This document shows positions 53,076 through 63,188 of a DNA stretch of 64,000 bases, one piece after another. The notes below the pieces were generated by a model. It had not been told where the DNA came from and did not search any database. It saw only the letters and a list, made by a program, of their open reading frames with translations. The stretch is from assembly GCF_900460525.1 (NCBI RefSeq), contig NZ_UHIY01000001.1, positions 4,526,001-4,590,000 on the forward strand, read 5' to 3'. Made by a program: the position numbers and the translations under genes. This stretch comes from Yersinia kristensenii (GTDB taxonomy: Bacteria; Pseudomonadota; Gammaproteobacteria; Enterobacterales; Enterobacteriaceae). The stretch's first letter is position 1. Every line of letters begins with the position of its first letter.

Positions 53076-53987
53076 ATGAGTAATGAAAAACAGCCTCAGG
53101 ATAAGGGTGATTTAAAAGCGGAAAATGATGGGCAGCATGAAGTGCAGGAAATAGAAGTGAATGAAAAGAATCTCCCCTCCAAAGCCGCAGCTATTCATGA
53201 AATTATTCGAGTCGACGGCGAAAAAGAGTTAGAGCGCGACAGCTTTGCACTGCTATGGTCGGCGGTCGCTGCGGGGCTTTCGATGGGAGCATCCCTGATT
53301 GCCAAAGGCATTTTTCACGCAAAATTGCCGGATACTCCGGCCAGTTTTCTGCTGGAAAATATCGGTTATACCTTTGGTTTTATTATTGTCATTATGGCCC
53401 GCCAACAACTCTTTACTGAGAATACCGTCACGCCGGTGCTGCCAATAATGCAAAAACCCAGCCGCCAAAACTTCATCCTGCTATTTCGGCTCTGGGGTTT
53501 GGTGTTATTGGGCAATCTGATTGGCACAGGGATAGCGGCTTATTCCTTTATTCATATGCCAATATTTGACGATGCCACGCGTGCGGCATTTGTCAGTATT
53601 GCTCAAGGAGTAATGGAGAGTTCTCCGGGGGAGATGTTTGCTAAAGGAATATTTTCTGGCTGGATCATTGCCACGCTGGTGTGGATGATGCCCTCCGCTG
53701 GGGCCGCCAAAATAGGGGTTATTTTCCTGATGACCTATTTAGTGGCTTTATGTGACCTAACCCATATTGTGGTCGGCTCGGTGGAGATCTTCTATTTGGT
53801 ATTTAACGGTTCAATACCCTGGCAGCAATTTATTTATCCTTTCGCCCTCCCGACACTAGCGGGTAATATTATCGGCGGCACCTTCATTTTTGCCCTGATA
53901 AGTCATGCGCAGATCCGTAGTGATATGACCCATAAACCTAAAAAAAGTGACAAGGTAGACAAGAGCGCATCTTCACCCCATGAATAG
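53076..53987 (+). CDS. yfdC: YfdC, formate/nitrite transporter family protein
   Basis: A 303-residue inner membrane protein of the FNT channel family. An acidic, charged N-terminal tail (about 1-60) precedes six spans, among them LLWSAVAAGLSMGASLIAKG and LWGLVLLGNLIGTGIAAYSF, with the FNT pattern GNLIGTG and a matching TLAGNIIGGTF near the C terminus. The transported ion is unknown. The ATG at 53076 is chosen because MSNEKQPQ is a better start than the longer frame. It lies next to argW as in E. coli. Confidence 0.92.
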   Translation: MSNEKQPQDKGDLKAENDGQHEVQEIEVNEKNLPSKAAAIHEIIRVDGEKELERDSFALLWSAVAAGLSMGASLIAKGIFHAKLPDTPASFLLENIGYTFGFIIVIMARQQLFTENTVTPVLPIMQKPSRQNFILLFRLWGLVLLGNLIGTGIAAYSFIHMPIFDDATRAAFVSIAQGVMESSPGEMFAKGIFSGWIIATLVWMMPSAGAAKIGVIFLMTYLVALCDLTHIVVGSVEIFYLVFNGSIPWQQFIYPFALPTLAGNIIGGTFIFALISHAQIRSDMTHKPKKSDKVDKSASSPHE

Positions 53988-54109
53988 CAACGCCGATTTA
54001 GCTCCTCTGGGCTATCGGTTTTAGGTCAGCAATATCACTTATTCACTATAAATTGGTGATAGAGTAACCAAACGCACAGCTAACTGCTTATTATCTGGGT
54101 CAAAATGCG

Positions 54110-54115
54110 TATAAT
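54110..54115 (+). promoter_or_regulatory. -10 box of the argW promoter
   Basis: TATAAT at 54110-54115, preceded by an extended TGCG, and followed by a GC-rich discriminator, 46 bp before the tRNA. The -35 is weak (CTTATT near 54087). Confidence 0.6.
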
Positions 54116-54160
54116 GCTCCGGCAGTATACTTCATCGGCAGCCACCCTGCCGCTGGCCGG

Positions 54161-54235
54161 GTCCCCGTAGTTAAACGGATATAACAAGCCCCTCCTAAGG
54201 GCTAGTTACTGGTTCGATTCCAGTCGGGGACACCA
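54161..54235 (+). tRNA. argW: tRNA-Arg (anticodon CCU)
   Basis: A 75-nt cloverleaf. The acceptor stem GTCCCCG pairs with CGGGGAC, the anticodon stem AGCCC (54187-54191) pairs with GGGCT (54199-54203), anticodon CCT is at 54194-54196, the T-loop GGTTCGATTCC is present, and CCA is encoded. It matches argW of E. coli in sequence and in position after yfdC. argW is a common integration site. Confidence 0.96.
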
Positions 54236-54285
54236 TTAGCACTTCTCAGCACATCCCACAAAGTCCATAAAACCCTGTTAAAACA

Positions 54286-54417
54286 ATGATAAATAGACAT
54301 TTTGGGTCTAAAGAAATCCACGTTCACCGGGCTAAAGCCCAAGATAAAGCTTATACCTTGAATGATGATAATGACCTATCCCTATTGATAAAATCCAATA
54401 GATCCAAGATCTACTAA
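54286..54417 (+). pseudogene. integrase N-terminal remnant next to argW
   Basis: A 43-codon frame includes VHRAKAQDKAYTLNDDNDLS and LLIKSNRSKIY before TAA. This is the start of a P4-type tyrosine integrase, where RxAKPxxKxYxLxDxxGLxLLVxPxGSKxWRxxY is the norm. The frame stops where W should come, and the rest of the gene is absent. It marks an old mobile element at argW that has been largely lost. Confidence 0.7.
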
Positions 54418-54750
54418 GCATCTGAAAAAGCTTCTTAAATCCCTAGCATTGATAACGCTCAGCGCCTGGGTCACCAGTATTCACCGCCTCGCGTACCCAA
54501 CTGGTAACGAAATACCACCCTGCTCAGCAATAACCTCCTGTATGGCTGGCGTATGTCTGCAGCAGTCTTCTGTCAGTTCACTGCCAAGTTATATGCTAAT
54601 TATGAATAATAAAGTGATTTTATATTCTTTTTAACCGAACAGAAGAACCCGTAAGATAATTGACGATTAAGCAAGTTTGCGTGGATTGAAGCAAGAGTTG
54701 CTCGCCGCAAGGGGTGAGTGTTTCACTGACGGATAAAGGCCAGTTGCCAT
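54418..54750. other. degenerate stretch between argW remnant and metN-Q fusion
   Basis: About 330 bp without a credible gene. A 61-codon plus frame (54449-54634) has no family signal and no ribosome site. It is probably decayed DNA of the former argW insertion. Confidence 0.35.
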
Positions 54751-55431
54751 ATGATCGTTCTTTCGAATGTATCCAAAATTTTTAATAGCAACAGTGGGCA
54801 GGTGCTTGCGGTAGATGCCGTGAATCTGCAAATTCAAACTGGGCAAATTTATGGCATTGTTGGCTACAGTGGTGCAGGGAAAAGCACCTTAATTCGTTTA
54901 TTTAATGGGCTAGAGCAGCCTACATCAGGATCTATTCTGATCGCCGGTAATGATATCAGTAGCGCAAAAGGTAATGCGTTGCGGCAGGCACGTTTAAATA
55001 TCAGCATGGTATTTCAGCACTTTAATTTACTGTGGTCACGGACAGTCAGTGAGAATATTGCATTTTCACTGGAGATTGCCGGTGCAAGCAAAACCCAAAT
55101 CAAAAACAGAGTCGCAGAATTAATTGCATTAGTTGGTTTACAAGGACGGGAAAATGCCTATCCCTCACAATTAAGTGGTGGGCATAATAACGAAGGCGAT
55201 GCCGTGGTAATTAATGCAAACTACGCGATTGATGCCGGTTTAAATCCAACTAAAGATCCTATTGCAGTTGAAAGTGGCGAAGACAATCCATATGCCAATA
55301 TCATTACTGTGCATAAAGATGATGTCAATAAACCTGAGATTAAAGCACTGGTCAATGTCTTACACTCAAAAGAAATTCAGGACTTTATCCGTGAGAAATA
55401 TCAGGGTGCAGTAATCCCGGTTAATCAATAA
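54751..55431 (+). pseudogene. metN-metQ deletion fusion
   Basis: A 226-residue frame made of two partial genes. Residues 1 to about 145 are the start of MetN, the methionine ABC ATPase, with Walker A GYSGAGKSTLIR, Q-loop SMVFQHFNLL and YPSQLSGG. It stops inside the LSGGQ signature and lacks Walker B. From residue about 147 it becomes the C-terminal part of the MetQ binding protein (EGDAVVINANYAIDAGLNPT, KDDVNKPEIKALVNVLHSKE). metI and the adjoining parts are lost. The join is in frame, so a protein could be made, but it cannot hydrolyse ATP or bind substrate normally. Confidence 0.85.
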
Positions 55432-55441
55432 ATTTGTCCCG

Positions 55442-55479
55442 TCCTGCAATATCCATCGATATTGCAGGAACCTTTTCTC
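55442..55479 (+). terminator. terminator after the metN-Q fusion
   Basis: TCCTGCAATATC (55442-55453) and GATATTGCAGGA (55458-55469) form a perfect 12-bp stem, followed by CCTTTTCT. It is probably the original terminator of metNIQ. Confidence 0.8.
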
Positions 55480-55760
55480 CATCGTTTACGATAAGTGTTA
55501 ATGAAGTTTATCCCTCCGCTATTAACTATGCCTTTCCCTCTACTATTTTTTCTTACTGTTATTGTCTGATTTATAGCTTTGAAGCTGTTCACGACACTGG
55601 CTACCGATACCAATAAATACCACCATTGGCAAAAAAATAAGCCATGACAAACCTACCCTTTAATGTGATAAAATGTGTAAAATGGATAAACATCAATACA
55701 GTAGTCTGTAATTTATCACTTTTTTATATTTATTGATTTTAATTTCAAGAGGTTAGCGTG

Positions 55761-56099
55761 ATGGGTTTACCAAATTGTCCGAAATGCAGTTCCGAATATA
55801 CATGGCAGGAAGGGGAAAAACTAAATTGCCCAGAATGTGGTCATGAGTGGTCGGAAAATAGCGATTCCGCAACAGCCGATGAAGGCTTGGTAGTGCGTGA
55901 TGCCAATGGTAATTTACTGGCTGACGGTGATGCGGTAACTGTCGTTAAAGACCTAAAAGTAAAAGGTAGCTCTTCAACCCTGAAAATCGGAACCAAAGTG
56001 AAAAGCATCCGCTTGGTTGAAGGTGACCACAATATCGATTGTAAAATTGATGGATTCGGCCCGATGAAGCTGAAATCTGAGTTTGTGAAGAAAAGCTAA
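55761..56099 (+). CDS. yjdM: YjdM (PhnA family) zinc-ribbon protein
   Basis: A 112-residue protein with an N-terminal zinc ribbon, CPKC at 7-10 and CPECGHEW at 25-32, and a C-terminal strand-rich PhnA domain with [20 protein letters not shown] and [20 protein letters not shown]. The family was once named phosphonoacetate hydrolase, but the enterobacterial proteins do not have that activity; the role is unknown. ATG 55761 follows GAGG; a GTG one codon earlier is also open. It has its own terminator. Confidence 0.93.
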   Translation: MGLPNCPKCSSEYTWQEGEKLNCPECGHEWSENSDSATADEGLVVRDANGNLLADGDAVTVVKDLKVKGSSSTLKIGTKVKSIRLVEGDHNIDCKIDGFGPMKLKSEFVKKS

Positions 56100-56117
56100 T
56101 AGCTTAATCCGCTACTT

Positions 56118-56156
56118 CCCCTTGCCCAGTGCAGTTCTGCGGAGCAAGGGGCTTTT
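56118..56156 (+). terminator. terminator after yjdM
   Basis: CCCCTTGC (56118-56125) pairs with GCAAGGGG (56144-56151) followed by CTTTTAT. It may also serve the convergent gene at 56170. Confidence 0.75.
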
Positions 56157-56169
56157 ATAGCACCGGTTA

Positions 56170-56607
56170 TTACTGCGGCTTACTTTCCTGCTTAAGAAAA
56201 TCAGTCAGGAAATATTGCGCATTGCCCTCATTAGAAAGCGATTCACTATACATAATAGGATGGTCGCCTTTCTCGCCAGGTAAATATAATTTGCCTAAAT
56301 TATTGTTATTAATGATCAACACTACAATTTTCTTCCCATTAACATTGACACTATAGTCACTGCGCTCTTCTTTCTTCTCAACATCCATAATTTGAATTTT
56401 CTTATCCCAATCATGGTCGGCATTTGTTATCTGTACTAATGCCTTATTTTCAGAGCGAGGGCCATAACGCAATGTCCAGACTTCAATACCTTCATTGCCT
56501 TGCCAGGCCTTAACAGAATCAGCAACCTCAGGGCGAACAGGTTCGACAGCGAAACTTTTAGCGGATACCGCACATAACAAAGTAAGAAAGAAAAGTTTTT
56601 TAAACAT
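56170..56607 (-). CDS. secreted protein of unknown function
   Basis: A 145-residue protein with a clear signal peptide (MFKKLFFLTLLCAVSAKSFA, cleavage after residue 20), so periplasmic. The mature part has VWTLRYGPRSENKALVQITN and KKIVVLIINNNNLGKLYLPG. No cysteine in the mature part and no metal motif. I do not recognise a family. It is read toward yjdM and shares its terminator region. The upstream 260 bp to the next gene are AT-rich. Confidence 0.6.
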   Translation of the reverse strand: MFKKLFFLTLLCAVSAKSFAVEPVRPEVADSVKAWQGNEGIEVWTLRYGPRSENKALVQITNADHDWDKKIQIMDVEKKEERSDYSVNVNGKKIVVLIINNNNLGKLYLPGEKGDHPIMYSESLSNEGNAQYFLTDFLKQESKPQ

Positions 56608-56868
56608 CCAATAGTCCTTTTGTGTTAATTGAAAACGACAATCCTAATATCGTCGAAATACCTATATCTATCTGCAAATGGCTGCAAAATAAAAATTTAA
56701 TTTTATACTAACCAGAGAAATTGTACTCAAGGTTTTATTAAAAACCATAAAAACAGAGACAATTCTTGATCACTATCTTCAAGTGCAATCGATATATAGA
56801 GTTTTACATAACGAACATGGGATAATGTGCCCATTGCATAATATATGCGAGTAAAAAGGAGATTCAGA

Positions 56869-57372
56869 GTGTTTTTATATATGTTTTATCTCGGTGGCAA
56901 TGCTAAAAAGTCCAATATTGAGGTTCACGATATCCAATTTGTGGCCGCTCAAAAACCGGAAGACGCCTGGCCAGCTTTGAGGGAAGCTTGGTTCGGTGAC
57001 CCAGATAAAGTCCATATTGATGGATATGCGCGCATCACTTGGGCCGATGGCTATGCAATCACCCTTTCTGATACGCCCCCCATTGGCAGCAATAAGCTAT
57101 TTTTTGTCAATGTCGGCGCTTACCACCCTTCAGCGCTTGCGGAGTTACACGCTTTCGACCTGTTTGTGGCGAGTAATGCCCAACAAGCCAAAGCAAAAGG
57201 ACTGGCAACACTGCTTAATGGTGCGCAACAGCAGCATAAAGACAATCTTAAGGAGGTCGATGACTACCTGCTACTGGACAAGGTTGATAACCTTTATGTA
57301 CATCTAACTCCGTTAGAAAATGGCGAGCACTTCAGGCCAGAATGGCAAGGTTATCAACCTATTGGCATTTGA
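56869..57372 (+). CDS. DUF1543 domain protein
   Basis: A 167-residue protein of the DUF1543 type, seen in the opening FLYMFYLGGNAKKSNIEVHD, then IQFVAAQKPEDAWPALREAW and HIDGYARITWADGY. Two similar halves may be present, the second beginning LFFVNVGAYHPSALAELHAF. The function is unknown. The start is GTG 56869 with AGGAGA six bases before it; an upstream in-frame ATG at 56845 contains that ribosome site and is unlikely. Confidence 0.75.
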   Translation: MFLYMFYLGGNAKKSNIEVHDIQFVAAQKPEDAWPALREAWFGDPDKVHIDGYARITWADGYAITLSDTPPIGSNKLFFVNVGAYHPSALAELHAFDLFVASNAQQAKAKGLATLLNGAQQQHKDNLKEVDDYLLLDKVDNLYVHLTPLENGEHFRPEWQGYQPIGI

Positions 57373-57505
57373 TCATCACTTTCAGTATTAGTCTAAAACG
57401 GAATGGCGACTGGAAAATTGTTGTTATGGTTCTGTTCTCTTGCACCGTCCCATTCCGCCTCTCACCTAAAAATCCCCCTCAGCCATTCTGATGAAAAAAT
57501 CATTT

Positions 57506-57588
57506 AGATATATCTTTTTTACCGCCCCTCTTGCTAATTTCGATATATCGATCTAGATTAGATATATCGAAATTGTTTCGATATATCT
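57506..57588. promoter_or_regulatory. array of AT-rich palindromes before padR-type gene
   Basis: Four copies of a 10-bp palindrome, [AC]GATATATC[TG]: 57506-57515 AGATATATCT, 57541-57550 CGATATATCG, 57560-57569 AGATATATCG, 57579-57588 CGATATATCT. The last three are spaced exactly 19 bp. The array ends 14 bp before the start codon. It is the likely operator for autoregulation, as for the related YqjI. Confidence 0.75.
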
Positions 57589-57602
57589 AAAGGAGATTCA
57601 TT

Positions 57603-58262
57603 ATGTTTGGTTTTTCAAAACGTGGTCATCACTGTGGTGGAGAGCACCATGAAGGGCACCACCGTTGTGACGAAAGAATGTATCGCGGTGGTCGCCACCA
57701 TATGGCGGCGGAAGCAATCGAAGCCGCCAGAGGCGGCAGACGTGGCCGTGGTGAAAAAATGCATCGCCTGTTTGAACATGGTGATTTACGGGTTGTTCTG
57801 CTGGCACTGCTTGATAAAAAACCCAGCCATGGCTATGAACTGATCAAAGCTATCGAAGAGGCATCCTCAGGCCTATATGTTCCAAGCCCAGGAGTTATCT
57901 ATCCGACACTGACATTGTTAGAAGAACAGGATTTTGTTACCCCAGTTGCAACCGGTAATGGCCGTAAAAGCTACCAGATCACAGATTCTGGGAAAGCTGA
58001 ATTACAACAAAATCAACAGATGGTTGATGTTATTTTTTCACGATTGGCACAAGTAAATCGCCGGCCTGAAGGCAATATGGCTGAAGGTATTTCCGATGCA
58101 ATGCACCGTTTACGCCACATTCTGCGCAGTAGTATGATGCGCTCAGATGTAACGCCAGCACAGGTTGAACATATTAATGCAGCATTATTGACGGCAGTAG
58201 AAACTATTGAAAAAGTGTTAGAATCCAAGGGTGCAGAGACTCAAGAGCCGGAGAAAAACTAA
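57603..58262 (+). CDS. PadR-family regulator with His-rich N terminus (YqjI-like)
   Basis: A 219-residue regulator. Residues 1-35 are rich in His, Cys and Gly (GHHCGGEHHEGHHRCDERMY), a metal-binding tail, and are followed by a PadR winged helix (about 60-140: LLDKKPSHGYELIKAIEEAS, YVPSPGVIYPTLTLLEEQDF) and a helical dimerisation tail. E. coli YqjI has the same architecture, binds nickel or iron and represses yqjH. No siderophore reductase gene lies next to it here; instead a DUF3861 gene is coupled. The palindrome array upstream supports autorepression. Confidence 0.87.
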   Translation: MFGFSKRGHHCGGEHHEGHHRCDERMYRGGRHHMAAEAIEAARGGRRGRGEKMHRLFEHGDLRVVLLALLDKKPSHGYELIKAIEEASSGLYVPSPGVIYPTLTLLEEQDFVTPVATGNGRKSYQITDSGKAELQQNQQMVDVIFSRLAQVNRRPEGNMAEGISDAMHRLRHILRSSMMRSDVTPAQVEHINAALLTAVETIEKVLESKGAETQEPEKN

Positions 58263-58573
58263 TGCCGGGATATCGTTATCGCATCACCATTGAGCCGCTG
58301 ACTGACCGCAAAGGTGAAGCCATAGATAAAGCCCCGGTAACATTCGAAGCCGAGAATCACGATGAGATCCTCGGCATCATCGAACGGTTACAGGCGCGTA
58401 AAGACTTGGATTTTGGTCAAGAGAAAACAGCCGCGTTTGCATTAGGTCTGAAGCTGTTTTCGGAAACGATGATGGAGAATCGCAAGCATCCGATATTTAC
58501 CCCATTGCGGACTGCATTTATGGATTTCATGATCAACTTGAAGAAAGGCTCGATTCGCGATCGTAGCGAGTAA
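58262..58573 (+). CDS. DUF3861 domain protein
   Basis: A 103-residue protein, MPGYRYRITIEPLTDRKG..., with TFEAENHDEILGIIERLQAR and FALGLKLFSETMMENRKHPI, the DUF3861 pattern. It starts at the base that ends the regulator gene (TAATG), so it is coupled to it and probably under the same control. Function unknown. Confidence 0.8.
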   Translation: MPGYRYRITIEPLTDRKGEAIDKAPVTFEAENHDEILGIIERLQARKDLDFGQEKTAAFALGLKLFSETMMENRKHPIFTPLRTAFMDFMINLKKGSIRDRSE

Positions 58574-58665
58574 CACATCAAAAACTAACAATAAAAATAC
58601 TGCTGTATTCGAATAAAATTCATTGCCGGGAATATAAGTCATAGACCTCGTTCCCGGCGAATTAT

Positions 58666-60096
<1,431 letters not shown>

Positions 60097-60111
60097 TCAA
60101 TACCTCTTCAT

Positions 60112-61569
60112 TTAGTTAATTTTTACTACACTGTGCGAAACAGCAGGGTCAGTAGAATGGGCACCGCCACCTAAGCTGTCTTCAACAGGAATATCTTCAA
60201 ATCCCAGTAACAGTGTCGTGACGAACGAGATAACTATCGCCAGAACCATGACGCCAAACACCCATACAATGCTCATTGGATTAGCCGGATCAAAGAACTG
60301 AACACTGGTAAATAACCCAGGCGAAGCCATGGAATGACTAGCTAGCCCGCCGATTCCGGCAACCGCGCCGCAGATAAATCCACTGATAAGGCTGGCGATT
60401 AATGGGCGTTTAAGCCGCAATGCCACCCCATAAAGTGCCGGTTCCGAGATACCTGCCACAATCGCTGAAGCTGCAGCGGCCAACGCTGTTTGGCGCAACT
60501 CCGGATTTTTGGTGCGCCAGGCAACCGCCAGGGATGAGCCGCCCAATGAAAGATTTGCGCCAATTTCTGATGGCATCACCATGCCCTCTTTTCCTGTTTC
60601 GGCGATGGTCTGAATGATGGTTGGCGTAAAAACACGGTGCATGCCAGTCATGACCAATAATGGCCAAAGTGCTCCCATAATCGCTACGGAGAGCCAACCC
60701 AAATAATCATGAACGGTATAAACCAAAGAAGAAATGCCGCTACCAATCCATATTCCCAACGGCCCAATAAACATGATGGCAATAGGGGCTGAAATCAGCA
60801 CAATTAGCATCGGTTTAAGGAAGTTTTTAGTCACCGCAGGTGTAATACGGTCAACCCACCGCTCAATATAAGACAGCAACCAAGTCATACAGAGTGCCGG
60901 GATCACCGTATAGGTGTACTTCACTGCGGTGACGGTTACGCCCATAAATTCAACATGTTGGCCTTGCGCGGCTTTTGCCATTAAATCAATAAAGGCCGGA
61001 TGAACCAATACACCAGCAATAGCGATAGCCAGCGACATATTGGTTTTGAATTTTATCGCCGCAGAAGCAGCTACCATTACTGGCAGGAAGAAGAAAGCAC
61101 CGTCACCAATAACATTAAGAATAATGAGAGTTGATGAGCCTTTCTCAAAGACGCCGGTCATATCCAGTATCATTGCCAGCAGTTTCACCATGGAACCGCC
61201 GATGATGGCAGGGATCAAAGGTGACATGGTGCCAATCAATGCATCCAGTATCCCTGCCCCTATCCGCTTTAAGGTGATTTTATTTTTCTGGGGCAGCGCA
61301 TTTGCCGGTAATGCGCCTTCCGGGAGCAGTTTAATGACTTCGGCAAAGGCATAGCTCACATTATTACCAATAATAACCTGGCACTGATTTTCACTATGCA
61401 CCACACCCAGCACACCCGTTATGGCTTTCAGCTTAGCCAAATCAACCGCACTCGCATCATTGAGTACAAAGCGTAAACGCGTCATACAATGAGTCACAGC
61501 CCCGATATTATTGGCACCACCAATAGCATCGACGATTTGCTGTGATACTGCGGCATAATTTTTTGACAT
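60112..61569 (-). CDS. ascF: AscF, beta-glucoside PTS enzyme IIBC
   Basis: A 485-residue PTS permease. The IIB domain (about 1-90) carries the phosphorylated cysteine in AVTHCMTRLRF; the IIC domain (about 110-460) has ten or so spans and the GISEPALYGVALRLKRPL motif. It lacks a IIA domain, as E. coli AscF does, and depends on a IIA such as Crr in trans. Sequence agreement with E. coli AscF is high throughout. ATG 61569 gives MSKNYAAV. An AscG-type operator lies about 160 bp upstream. Confidence 0.94.
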   Translation of the reverse strand: MSKNYAAVSQQIVDAIGGANNIGAVTHCMTRLRFVLNDASAVDLAKLKAITGVLGVVHSENQCQVIIGNNVSYAFAEVIKLLPEGALPANALPQKNKITLKRIGAGILDALIGTMSPLIPAIIGGSMVKLLAMILDMTGVFEKGSSTLIILNVIGDGAFFFLPVMVAASAAIKFKTNMSLAIAIAGVLVHPAFIDLMAKAAQGQHVEFMGVTVTAVKYTYTVIPALCMTWLLSYIERWVDRITPAVTKNFLKPMLIVLISAPIAIMFIGPLGIWIGSGISSLVYTVHDYLGWLSVAIMGALWPLLVMTGMHRVFTPTIIQTIAETGKEGMVMPSEIGANLSLGGSSLAVAWRTKNPELRQTALAAAASAIVAGISEPALYGVALRLKRPLIASLISGFICGAVAGIGGLASHSMASPGLFTSVQFFDPANPMSIVWVFGVMVLAIVISFVTTLLLGFEDIPVEDSLGGGAHSTDPAVSHSVVKIN

Positions 61570-61729
61570 GAGTAACAACTCCCCGTAATGGCATGCGCCG
61601 AGCTAAGTATCTTTTCTGCACTGAGATAATCCCATCGCTAAAAAACCATAATTAGCTATTAAATTCATATTGTTATAAGTCATTAATTGACAGGGAAAGT
61701 GTTGCCGCTAGTCATTTCCTGACACATAG

Positions 61730-61741
61730 GTAACCGGTTCC
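61730..61741. promoter_or_regulatory. AscG-type operator
   Basis: GTAACCGGTTCC contains the palindrome AACCGGTT (61732-61739), the core of the AscG/GalR-LacI box TGAAACCGGTTTCA described for E. coli. It lies in the 373-bp region between divergent ascF and ascG and could control both. The rest of this region is AT-rich, with no gene. Confidence 0.6.
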
Positions 61742-61942
61742 ACATGAGAATCTTAAAATATGAAGTAAAATTCAATAGATAAATTTATTCTATTTTAATT
61801 CTGTGATGGTGATCGATATTAGAATCTCGCCAACGGGTGTGGTTCGCAGATACGGCCAAGTCACGAATGTCACTAACTCTTCTGCAATTTCAAGGGCGAA
61901 GAGTATAGAATGACAATAATTTCAACGAGTCAGGAAGGGCCT

Positions 61943-62974
61943 ATGTCTACAATGCAAGAAGTGGCAAAGAAAGCCGGTGTTTCAAAAGCCACTGTTTCGC
62001 GTGTTTTGTCGGGCAAAGGTTATGTCAGTGATGCAACTAAAAATCAGGTCTTTAAAGCGATTGAAGAGACCGGATATCGACCAAACTTACTGGCGAGAAA
62101 TCTGGCGACAAATAAATCTGAATGCATCGGATTGGTGGTAACCAATACTCTGTATAACGGCAGTTACTTTAATGAAATACTGTCTCAGGCGGCGCAAAAA
62201 TTAGAAAATAATGGCCGTCAGTTGGTACTGGTTGATGGGAAACACAGTGCTGAAGAGGAACAAGAGGCTATTCAATTTCTGCTCGATTTACGCTGTGATG
62301 CCATAATCATTTATCCCCGGTTTTTAACTGTTGACGCTATGGATCTTATTATTGATAAATATAAACAGCCGATTATGGTGGTGAACAGAAAACTGCGAAA
62401 AAACTATAGCCATTGTATTTTTTGTGATCATAAAGGCTCGAGCTATAACGCAACTAAATATCTTATTGACCAGGGCCATCAGGATATCGCCTTTATTACT
62501 GGTTCACTTGATTCACCTACCGCAATTGAGCGCCTTTCCGGCTATAAGGCAGCATTAACTGAATTTTCGCTACCCGTTCAAGACAAACTTATCGTGCAAG
62601 GTAAATGGACACCAGCAAGTGGTGCCACTGCGATTGAGTCTTTATTAACCAGTCAGTTACCTTTCAGCGCAATTATCGCCAGTAATGATGATATGGCCAT
62701 TGGTGCGATGAAGAAATTAAATGAAGCCGGTTTAAAAATCCCTGAGGATATTTCCATCATTGGGTTTGATAATATTCCTATTGCGCCTTTCCTACTTCCG
62801 CCATTATCCAGTATCAAAGACCCCGTCAGTGGCATGATAAATGAGGTCATTAATCGGCTAATATCCATGCTAGATGGCGGCTATTTATCAAATGAAAATA
62901 TATTCCAATCTGAATTACTCATCAGAGATTCTGTCAGTAAAGGGCCTTTCTTTAACTCACTCAAAGCAAAATAG
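61943..62974 (+). CDS. ascG: AscG, LacI-family repressor
   Basis: A 343-residue repressor with an N-terminal helix-turn-helix (TMQEVAKKAGVSKATVSRVL) and a periplasmic-binding-protein-like sugar domain (LDLRCDAIIIYPRFL, FSAIIASNDDMAIGAM, ISIIGFDNI). It would repress ascFB until a beta-glucoside is present. The ATG at 61943 follows AGGAAGGG; the frame extends 11 codons further but lacks similarity there. It is divergent from ascFB as in E. coli. Confidence 0.93.
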   Translation: MSTMQEVAKKAGVSKATVSRVLSGKGYVSDATKNQVFKAIEETGYRPNLLARNLATNKSECIGLVVTNTLYNGSYFNEILSQAAQKLENNGRQLVLVDGKHSAEEEQEAIQFLLDLRCDAIIIYPRFLTVDAMDLIIDKYKQPIMVVNRKLRKNYSHCIFCDHKGSSYNATKYLIDQGHQDIAFITGSLDSPTAIERLSGYKAALTEFSLPVQDKLIVQGKWTPASGATAIESLLTSQLPFSAIIASNDDMAIGAMKKLNEAGLKIPEDISIIGFDNIPIAPFLLPPLSSIKDPVSGMINEVINRLISMLDGGYLSNENIFQSELLIRDSVSKGPFFNSLKAK

Positions 62975-63006
62975 CGATTATTGATTATAATATGGCCGAT
63001 AAAAAA

Positions 63007-63168
63007 GGAGCCAAAGGCTCCCCAGACTACTGACAAAGTCAAATAAAGGGGAAACGTGCCGTTGGGGTCGTAACGGCATAAGCCGTCGAAGCGCCCCTAG
63101 GTACGGTTAACCCTTTATTCACTGTACTATAAATAGCTTTGTCATTAACCTCAGGAGCCAAAGGCGCC
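63007..63168. repeat. palindromic repeat element between ascG and yceI
   Basis: An approximately 160-bp element with nested inverted repeats: outer GGAGCCAAAGGC at 63007-63018 and GGAGCCAAAGGCGCC at 63154-63168 (each itself a small hairpin), then TGACAAAG 63031-63038 with CTTTGTCA 63137-63144, then AATAAAGGG 63042-63050 with CCCTTTATT 63111-63119, and internal GCCGTT/AACGGC. The nesting suggests a miniature palindromic element of the kind described in yersiniae. The left hairpin with an A-run at 63001-63006 is also a minus-strand terminator. Confidence 0.65.
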
Positions 63169-63188
63169 TTCAAATAAAGCAACACACG

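Noticed and set aside
54449..54634. 61-codon frame between argW and the metN-Q fusion
   Set aside because: No ribosome site and no similarity; fits decayed DNA.
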